From NCBI GenBank assembly GCA_002007465.1, contig LNAC01000231.1:2144843-2208842 (forward strand): DNA of 64,000 bases, read 5' to 3'. The notes under the pieces were generated by a model. The model made no database searches, had not been told where the DNA came from, and saw only the letters and a list, made by a program, of their open reading frames with translations. This DNA comes from Ailurus styani (taxonomy: Eukaryota; Chordata; Mammalia; Carnivora; Ailuridae). Below, one piece after another: positions 57,096 to 64,000 of the stretch. The stretch's first letter is position 1, and each line of letters starts with the position of its first letter. The position numbers and the translations under genes are program-made.

Positions 57096-58928
57096 TAGTT
57101 GATGTGTTGTAGTTATGCAATAATATAATGCAATATTGTCTTTCATGAAGTTTAAATTGAATTGGGAGTAATAAAAACTAAAGTCATAAAACGTTAAGTA
57201 CAGGATGAGATAATATAAAATGTTAGTATGTAATTAATTGCCAAATGAGAATCATACAAAATAACTGTTCTGAGTTCATTGGAGGAAAATGTCACTCTAG
57301 ATTTATTACTATGTCTTTAATACCCCAGTTGTTCCACAAAAGATTTGAGATAGCTGACAACATCAGGTATGGGAATTAATGAGAGGTATGAACACATATA
57401 TAGTTAAGGGAATATTAGAAAAGGAGGGAGTTAGGGAAGTACATACTCAGAACTTGAGCAGATATACTAGCATATTTGCAAAAATGGTCCTCATTCAATA
57501 ATGGGCAGTAAAGATGGCATACTGAACTTCCATTTCCACTCTTTACCTTGGAGGCTGACTTCTGTGGTGGCATCAGTAGCTCCCTTGTCCTCTGGCTTCT
57601 GGCTTAATTTGGGCAAAGGAGGGTACCTTGGCAGAGGGTCAAATGGAGGGAGAAGAGTGAGGTCAGGATATTTATTTTCTTGTGTTACCTAGAACTGGCT
57701 GTGCCTCTGTGTAAATTGCCCCTTTGTTAAAATCTCCTTAAATTATTCTAATTTGTGCCCCCCGTTCCCTGTTGACACTTTGATACAATCACAGAGTTAT
57801 TTATTGCTAGATTGCATGCCAGACTTAATAACTTTTATGATAATCATTACTGCTACAAAAATATTTTAGGTGCTATATATCAGGTAAGATTCTTTGAGGA
57901 GGGGGTTCAATAGAGAAGAATTTGGAAAGCAAACCAAGCTGAAATCTCATACTTATATTGTTCGCATTTTAGTGTGGTAAAGAGGATATGAATCGTATTG
58001 GAGGTAGGGAAAAATTGGTATGTTTAAATCCCCACAGCTCTGTAATGTTTCTTTACATCAACCTTTCATTTAATGCTCAGTTGTAAAGTAATAATATCTT
58101 AGAGATGTAATTTTGGGGTCGTTCCCTTTTTACCTGGGGTAGATCATCCAGATTTTTGCCTTTCCTCCTTTCTGTTTCTTATTTCCCAGTTATTTCACTG
58201 GTCACTCTTCTTCCTTCAGGAGATCTAAAAGGAAAATAAATGGATGAAAAGCTTAGCTTTAGTATCTATGATAAGAGGTGTGTTAGAAAAGAGACTGAAA
58301 TTCTGAACTAAAATGAAGCTTTCAGTTTATCTGGGCTGGTCTGCCCCCTATTGCCATAAAGATACCAAGAGATATTTCCAGCTTGTCAAAAATTGAGAGA
58401 GAAAATGGACGGAAAGTCTTATATTCATGATGATGAAGGGAAACAGGTTTAATAAATAGATATGATGCTCTTAATATAAGGAAGGCCCTGGTATATAGAC
58501 TCTGTCTTTGAGTCTTGGATTGTGTTACAACCTTATTTGCAATACATACTTAGATCACTGTTGACTCATATGAGCCTAATTCTATGACCCAGCAAAACTA
58601 GATCATAAATCCCAGCAATGGAAAATGTGTTTGTAGTTTGACCTTGGAATGATGAGTTAAAGGTGCTGAGGAAACCATAAATCTAATTTACAATAATGAC
58701 AAAAATAAGGTTGTTTATACTTTACCCGGTGGATGAAGTGCAAATCTAATATTTTTCTTGGTACATGCTGTACATTTTGCCAAGCTTGATTAAATTCCCG
58801 TTTAGTAGGTAGCTAGGAGAGGAACTGAATAAAAACACTTTATATGAAGCTTTAGACTCCTACTTCGTTGTTTCTGATTTAATTCATTTTTTGAAAGCTG
58901 TTTTAACTCTTCCTTTTTCTTTTTTTAG
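57096..58928. other. 3' end of intron 1, repeat-poor
   Basis: About 1.8 kb without a named repeat, ending in the exon 2 acceptor tract. 'tttaactcttcctttttctt' before the AG supplies the polypyrimidine tract. No extra exon seen; the plus frame 57501-57692 is unrecognised. Confidence 0.45.
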
Positions 58929-59087
58929 GTTCCATTTATGAAATGTTTGGAAATGAATGCTGTTTGTCAACAGGAGAAGTGATTAAAATTACTGGTCTTA
59001 AAATTAAGAAGATCATAGCTGAAATTTGTGAGCACATTGAGGGTTGTGAGTCTCTACAACCATTTGAGCTGCCTATGAATTTTCCAG
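58929..59087 (+). CDS. THEMIS: THEMIS coding exon 2 (completes residue 31, then 32-83 plus split codon)
   Basis: Second coding exon, 159 nt, phase 1 at both ends. The acceptor is a strong pyrimidine tract ending TTTTTTTAG; the donor is CCAG followed by GTACAG. Spliced to exon 1 it reads [12 protein letters not shown], then [20 protein letters not shown], then the [10 protein letters not shown] segment, matching the N-terminal half of CABIT domain 1 in human THEMIS with few substitutions (for example L for F after the CC pair, H for Q before IEGCES). If read through, the frame soon runs into intron sequence and stops, as expected. The paralogues THEMIS2 and THEMIS3 are less likely because the N-terminal text matches THEMIS closely. 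The later exons lie beyond the window. Confidence 0.96.
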
Positions 59088-59204
59088 GTACAGTGTATTA
59101 CAACCATTTCACATTTATAAAACTATTGTTAATATATATCTATACAGTTGAAAACAAGTGGTAGTTTTTTTTCACTCTGGAGTAGTGGGTTAAAAAATTA
59201 GAAT

Positions 59205-59895
59205 TCTTTTTTATTTTTTTAAATACAACGTTGCTTGAGTTTCAGGTGTACAATAAAGTGATTCAACAGGTAATACATTACTCAGTGCTCATCTTGATAG
59301 GTATACTCTTAATCCCCTTCACCTGTTTCACCCATTCCCCCACCTTTACCTCTTGTCTGGTAACGGTTAGTTTATTCTCTATAGTTAAGAGTCTGTTTTT
59401 GGTTTGTCTCTTTTTCTCATTTGTGTTGTTTTTTAAGTTCCACATATGAGTGAAATTATACAGTATTTGTCTTTCTTTGACGGACTTATTTCACTTAGCA
59501 TTATACTTTCTAGATCCACCCATGCTGTTGCAAATGGTAAGATTTCATCCTTTTCATGGCTGAATAATATTCCAATATATATACACCATATGCATATATA
59601 CCATATCTTCTTTATCCATTCATCTATCAATGGACACTTGGGCTGATTCCATAGTTCCATAGTTTGGCTATTGTAAATAAGGCTTCAGTAAACATAGGGG
59701 TGCATGTATCTTTTGATTGAATTAGTATTTTAGTATTCTTTGGAGATAAATATCCAGTAGTGGAATTACTGGACCATACGGAAGTTCTATTTTTAATTTT
59801 TTGAGGAAACTCCATGCTGTTTTCCACAGTGGCTATACCAGTTTGCATTCCCACCAACAGTGCATGAGGGTTCATTTTTCTCCACATCAGTGCTT
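59205..59895 (-). repeat. Carnivore L1 3' end, antisense
   Basis: 'gagtttcaggtgtacaataa', 'cccacctttacctcttgtct', 'ttccacatatgagtgaaatt', 'atgctgttgcaaatggtaag', 'ttccacagtggctataccag', 'cccaccaacagtgcatgag'. 5'-truncated. It lies only 117 bp beyond exon 2. Confidence 0.85.
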
Positions 59896-60149
59896 TTTAA
59901 GGACTAATAGAAAGCAAATTATTTCTCCCCTTTTTAATAAATATCATTCATTTAGGACTTAATATTTTCTGTTAACAAATACTTAATGAGTTCTAAATGT
60001 ATGCATTACTTGCTATGGTAGTGAGAAGAAGAAATCAAAGATATTTTGCAAAGTTATATAGGACTAATATCTCTTAAACATGTTTACTCTCTTTATTCCT
60101 ATTGTAAGTGGAATCTAGCTCCCTGGATCACTGCTAAACTTCCCAGTCT
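59896..60149. other. Intron 2, nothing recognised
   Basis: No repeat family, motif or believable coding frame is seen here. Confidence 0.3.
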
Positions 60150-60330
60150 GATCTTACTGACACATCTGGCTGCTCTTCTTTGTCTAGTTAACTCTACTCA
60201 CCCTCCAAAATTAGCTCAAATACCATATCTTCTGGAATACTTTTGCTGATGCCCTAACCTACTTTAGGTATCTCTCTTTTATGTTGCTAATACCTTGTTC
60301 ACCAATAGCACTGGGTAGTCATTGATGATT
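60150..60330 (+). repeat. Probable L2 fragment, sense
   Basis: 'attagctcaaataccatatc' and 'tggaatacttttgctgatgc' match the L2 'agctcaaatgtcacctcctc..gaggccttccctgacc' stretch loosely. Confidence 0.45.
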
Positions 60331-60354
60331 TTCTTATTTGTCTTATTCTCTAGA

Positions 60355-60600
60355 CCAGGGGTTGACAAATGTCCTTTATAAAGAACCAGATAGTAAATAC
60401 TTTATACTTTGCCACCAGATTATTTCTGTCACAACCATTCCATTCTGATGCTGTAACACGAAGGAAGCTATAGATGATACATAAACCAATGGATATGGCT
60501 GTGGTTCAATAAAAATGACTTTACAAAAATAGGGTGCCAGCAGAATTTGGTTTATGAACTGTAGCTTACTGACCTCTCCTCTAGACTGAAGCTTTGTGAC
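60355..60600 (+). repeat. hAT-Charlie-type non-autonomous element
   Basis: 'accaggggttgacaaatgtc', 'aaccagatagtaaatacttt', 'ggatatggctgtggttcaat', 'gaatttggtttatgaactgt', 'agcttactgacctctcct': the classic 'cagcaaactttttctgtaaagggccagatagtaaatatttt...gtagtttgccgacc' repeat with terminal inverted ends. Sub-family name not certain. Confidence 0.7.
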
Positions 60601-60776
60601 AAATAAAGTATGACATATATGACTTTATATCTAGTACCAAGCACTTCTTCAGTAGTCGTTCACTGAATGGATGAATGAGTGAAATGAGTGAAAAAATGAT
60701 TAGTGGAGGAGAAAAATCTAGTAAACACTTAAAATATGACGTGATTTATGGTGTGATTGAAATATCCAGGGGTTCC

Positions 60777-60842
60777 GGAGGAAGAGGGGGAAGGAAAGGA
60801 AGGGAGGAGGGGGGAGGGAGGAGGAGGGGGAGGAGGGGAGAT
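60777..60842 (+). repeat. G-rich purine tract (GGA-type)
   Basis: 66 bp of almost pure purine on the + strand with GGAGG, GGGAGG and GGGGG runs. 60802-60838 contains four or more G3+ runs with loops of 1-7 nt. Confidence 0.9.
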
Positions 60843-60889
60843 AAGCATGGGTTCCATGAGAGTCTTGATAAGGAATCTCTAACTCCAGT

Positions 60890-61115
60890 TGGGCATGTTT
60901 CAGAACATGGATTTTGGAGTCGTTACATATATTTGAATTTCAACTCTGCCACTTGTTAGTTGCATAACCTTGCCAACTTACTCTCTTCTCACGTAAAATG
61001 GGAATAATAATGCTATCTATCTTCTAGTATTTTGCAGAGGATTGAATATTGAAATATATTTAAACTGTTCAGAATGGTACTTGTCACATAGCAAGTGTCA
61101 GGTTTTATACCATTA
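60890..61115 (+). repeat. MIR element, nearly complete, sense
   Basis: 'acatggattttggagtcgtt', 'tcaactctgccacttgttag', 'cgtaaaatgggaataataat', 'tgtcacatagcaagtgtcag', 'taccattattatc': textbook MIR order. Confidence 0.85.
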
Positions 61116-61304
61116 TTATCAAGTGGAGTCAGGTTTTTCAAAGCTTTTGAAAAATGTTATATTTGAGCTCAGATTTGGAGAATGAAAATGTATTAGCTAT
61201 ATGAGGAGAGGATTCTTCCAAATGTTCCAGTATCTTCTTTCTACTGGAATTTTACTTAGTTTTCAATTCTATTTACTCCTTCCTTACCGCCATCCTTTAT
61301 AGCA

Positions 61305-61490
61305 GTGGTTCTCAACCATGGCTGCACACAGGAAATCACCTAGGGAGGTTTAAAATATCCTGATGCTCAGGCCACTTGCCTGCGATGTTTTGATTTATTT
61401 AGTCTGGAATGAAGTCTGGTTACCAAAGTATCTTAAAGTGACCAGGATGATACTAATGAGCAGTCAAGGTTGCAGACCATTGCTTTATGA
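61305..61490 (+). repeat. MER5-type hAT-Charlie element, full length
   Basis: 'gcagtggttctcaaccatgg', 'ctgcacacaggaaatcacct', 'ctgatgctcaggccacttgc', and at the end 'gagcagtcaaggttgcagac' then 'cattgct': both terminal inverted regions are visible. Confidence 0.8.
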
Positions 61491-61780
61491 GAAGCTTTCC
61501 CTGAGTATTCTAATCGAATGTAACAATTCCCTTTTTGAATAACTATAGTCTTTCACACCCTAATCATTGCATTTACCACATTTTAAATGTAATTGAAGTT
61601 ATTTGTAGACGAACTGCTTAACAGATTACAACATTGCTAACAACAAAATTTAAATCTCATTTACTGCCATGATCCCCACAGTGTTTAGAAGATGTATATA
61701 ATAAATATTTAGTAAGTTTAAATGACTAGAATCTTCTAGTAGAAGGAGTGTTTCTTATGAGACTAGTGAAAACACTTAGT
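61491..61780. other. Intron 2; weak L2 trace
   Basis: 'agctttccctgagtattcta' to 'catttaccacatttta' weakly resembles the sense L2 3' region; the remainder is unassigned. Confidence 0.35.
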
Positions 61781-61965
61781 TTTTATTTTTTTATTTTTAA
61801 AAAATTTTTATTGTGTTATAGTCACCATACAGTACATCATTAGTTTTTGATGTAGTGTTCTAAGATTCATTGTTTACATATAACACCCAGTGCTCCATGC
61901 AATACATGCCCTTTTTAATACCCATCACTGAGATGACCCATACCCCTGCCCCCCTCCCCTCTTTT
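61781..61965 (-). repeat. L1 3' end, antisense, strongly truncated
   Basis: 'gtcaccatacagtacatcat', 'agtttttgatgtagtgttct', 'acataacacccagtgctcc' type text, the terminal ~180 bp of a carnivore L1. Confidence 0.8.
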
Positions 61966-62454
61966 TTTTTGGACTATATGTTATATATTTATTATGGGGA
62001 ATTAGCTCACATGATTATAGAAGTTGGCAAATCTAAAATCTGCAAAGCCAATTTCCCACTTAGGTTTTGACTATCAGTTTAGTTTGGGGAGTTACTCTTT
62101 AGAATTTTTTGAGTCTTCAATTGACATATTAAGCTTGCATCAGTTGAGCCACAATTAGAAAAATTTATTTACAGAACTAGTTTTAATGTAAGGGGCAGGG
62201 CTCATGTGGAAGGGAAAAGTGATTGGTGATGATTACAGAATACTTTCTTTCAAAGAGGTCTCTGAGGTGATGATGAAAGAGATCCCAGGTAGAGAAGTAA
62301 TTCTTCTACGTCAGCACTAGGGAGAAAGAGAAATTAAGGCCATTAACATTTTTTAATTAATTTCAACAGAAACATCTCTATTTATACTGTATTTAAAACT
62401 GTTAATTTAAACTCCCAGTTAGAAGTTAAACTCAAAAAGTACTTTAACATATAT
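61966..62454. other. Intron 2, nothing recognised
   Basis: No repeat family, motif or believable coding frame is seen here. Confidence 0.3.
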
Positions 62455-62541
62455 TTTTAATATCCTTTGTTATTTGGGAATTTGCCAGATTCTCTTTTGT
62501 TATTGATTTCAACTGTATTCCGTTGTGGTCAGAAGACATAC

Positions 62542-62584
<43 letters not shown>

Positions 62585-63228
62585 TTAAAGATTTTATTTA
62601 TTTATTTGACAGAGAGAGAGAGAGATTACAAGTAGGCAGAGAGAGGAAGAAGCAGGCCCCCTGCGGAGCAGAGAGCCCGATGCGGGCCTTGATCCCAGGA
62701 CCCTGAGATCATGACCTGAGCTGAAAGCAGAGGCTTTAACCCACTGAGCCACCCGGGCGCCCAGAAGACATACTTTATATGGTTTCAATTCTCATAAATT
62801 TTTTTAGACATGTTTTATGGCTTAATGCATGGCCTATCCTGGAGAATATTCCATGTTCATTTGAGAAGAATGAGTATTCTGCTGTTATTTGGTGGATTGT
62901 TCTACATACGTCTGTTGGTTTATAGTGTTGTTCAAGTCTTCCAGTTCCATGAAAATCTTCTGTCTAGACCTATCCATTATTGAAAGTTCCAACTATTATT
63001 GAAGTTTCCAACTATTTCTGTCAACTTTTGCTTCATGTATTCTGGGGCTCTGATGTTAAGTGTATATGAGCTTTTTTATTGTTATCTCTTCTTGATAAGG
63101 TGAACCTTTTATTGTTATGTAGTATTCTTTGTCTCTAGTAAAATTTTTGTTTCAATAAAGGTTTATTTTGTCTGATACTAGTGTAGTTACTACAGTCCTC
63201 TTTTGGTTACTATTTGCATGATCTATCT
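62455..63228 (-). repeat. Old L1 ORF2 fragment, antisense
   Basis: 'ttccgttgtggtcagaagac', 'atgcatggcctatcctggag', 'catttgagaagaatgagtat', 'ctgttggtttatagtgttgt', 'tggttactatttgcatgatc': standard antisense L1 ORF2 text. Split by a CanSINE at 62542. A 22-bp duplication around 62981-63025 ('attgaa(a)gttccaactat'). Confidence 0.75.
62542..62762 (-). repeat. CanSINE, antisense, mustelid type, in L1
   Basis: Begins with an (ATTT)n run at 62542-62586, then 'attacaagtaggcagagaga', ends 'gagccacccgggcgccc'. Perfect TSD agaagacatac at 62531-62541 and 62763-62773. Confidence 0.96.
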
Positions 63229-64000
63229 TCTTTTTTTTTTAATTTAAATTCAATTAGCCAACATAAAGTACCTCATTTAGTTTTTGACATAGTGTTCAAT
63301 GATTCATTAGTTGCATATAACACCCAGTGCTCATCACATCACGTGCTGTCTTTACTGCCCATCACCCAGTTACCCTGTCACCCCACCCACCTCCCTTTTC
63401 CCAACCCTCAGTTTGTTTCCCATAGTCAAGAGTCTCTCGTGGTTTGTCCCCCTCTCTAATTTCTTCCCGTTCAGTTTTCCCTTCCTACCCCTATGATCAT
63501 GTGCACTGTTTCTTACATTCCACATATGAGTGAAAGCATATGATAATTGTCTTTTTCTGATTGACTAATTTCACTTAGCGTAATACCCTCCAGTTCCATC
63601 CATGTAGATGTAAATGGTAGGTATTCATCCTTTCTGATGACTGAGTAATATTCCGTTGTATATATGAACCACATCTTCTTTACCCATTCATTTGTTGAAG
63701 GATATCTCAGCTCCTTTCACAGTTTGGCTACTGTGGACATTGCTGCTGTGAACATTGGGTTGCGTGTGCCCCTTCTTTTCCCTATATCTGTATCTTTGGG
63801 GTATATACCTAGTAGTGCAGTTGCTGGGTAATAGGGTAGATCGATTTTTAACTTCTTGAGGAACCTCCATATTGTTTTCCAGAGTGGTTGTACCCCTTGC
63901 ATTCCCACCAATAGTGTAAGAGGGTTCCCCATTTCTCTGCATCTTCACCAACATTTGTTGTCCCTGTCTCGTTAATTTTAGCCATTCTAACTGGTGTAAG
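63229..64000 (-). repeat. Carnivore L1 3' end, antisense, runs past window
   Basis: T-run, 'ttagccaacataaagtacct', 'catataacacccagtgctca', 'cacatatgagtgaaagcata', 'aacctccatattgttttcca', 'attcccaccaatagtgtaag', 'aattttagccattctaac'. The minus frames 63688-63954 are residual ORF2. Confidence 0.88.

Larger units (their letters stand above)
13469..58928 (+). other. THEMIS: THEMIS intron 1 (45,460 bp)
   Basis: A GT-AG intron bounded by GTAAGC and TTTTTTTAG, phase 1. No further THEMIS-like coding segment is visible inside it. Its content is CanSINEs, L1, L2, MIR and MER5 copies, two LTRs, several microsatellites and repeat-poor stretches, listed separately. A long first intron is expected for this gene in mammals. 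Confidence 0.9.
59088..64000 (+). other. THEMIS: THEMIS intron 2, 5' part
   Basis: It starts with the donor GTACAG after exon 2 and continues past the window end. The next THEMIS exon (continuing from the MNFPG end) is not present. It holds three or four antisense L1 pieces, MIR, L2, MER5, a Charlie-like element, one CanSINE and a G-rich purine tract. Confidence 0.85.

Overview
This window is nuclear DNA from a caniform carnivore, most probably a mustelid (ferret, mink, marten, otter or badger group). More than 30 tRNA-Lys-derived CanSINEs are present, and many have the tail text 'gcctgcctctctgcctacttgtgat' that I associate with mustelids. Carnivore-type L1 fragments and older mammalian repeats (L2, MIR, MER5, MLT1-like LTRs) fill most of the rest. 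There is no bacterial, plasmid, phage or CRISPR content. Most open frames in the window are chance frames or pieces of repeats.

Only one protein-coding gene is supported: the 5' end of THEMIS (thymocyte-expressed molecule involved in selection), on the + strand. Coding exon 1 is 13378-13468 and coding exon 2 is 58929-59087. They are separated by a 45,460-bp phase-1 intron. Together they encode residues 1-83 plus a split codon, the start of the first CABIT domain. Intron 2 begins at 59088 and runs past the window end. The first 13 kb is 5' flanking DNA; in human PTPRK lies on that side, but no PTPRK exon is visible here.

Layout: 1-12.6 kb is 5' flank with CanSINEs, L2, a GAAA-type microsatellite, a GC-rich island at about 8.34-9.38 kb holding a perfect 144-bp tandem duplication, and old L1-like sequence. 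About 12.69-13.38 kb is the presumed promoter and 5' leader, with an octamer motif, two E-boxes and a 19-codon upstream ORF. Intron 1 is a layered repeat landscape: an old antisense L1M at 15.1-21.1 kb, an antisense L2 at 22.3-23.4 kb, an LTR at 28.2 kb, a repeat-poor AT-rich zone at 32.5-36.9 kb with a small GC-rich patch at 34.7-35.1 kb, a 4-kb antisense L1 loaded with SINEs at 38.6-42.7 kb, an LTR at 48.0 kb and an L2 with nested SINEs at 55.7-57.1 kb. Intron 2 has MIR, MER5, L2 and several antisense L1 fragments.

Points of most interest: (i) a 5' half of tRNA-Gly(UCC) inserted inside an old CanSINE with its own target-site duplication; (ii) a 44-nt internally deleted CanSINE with a perfect 12-bp target-site duplication; (iii) single-N gaps flanked by direct duplications, which look like unmerged contig overlaps; (iv) the unexplained GC-rich island with its perfect tandem copy; and (v) a large imperfect palindrome inside an L1. 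I found no novel protein system. Repeat families were assigned by eye from remembered consensus sequences, so boundaries are approximate unless a target-site duplication (TSD) is quoted.
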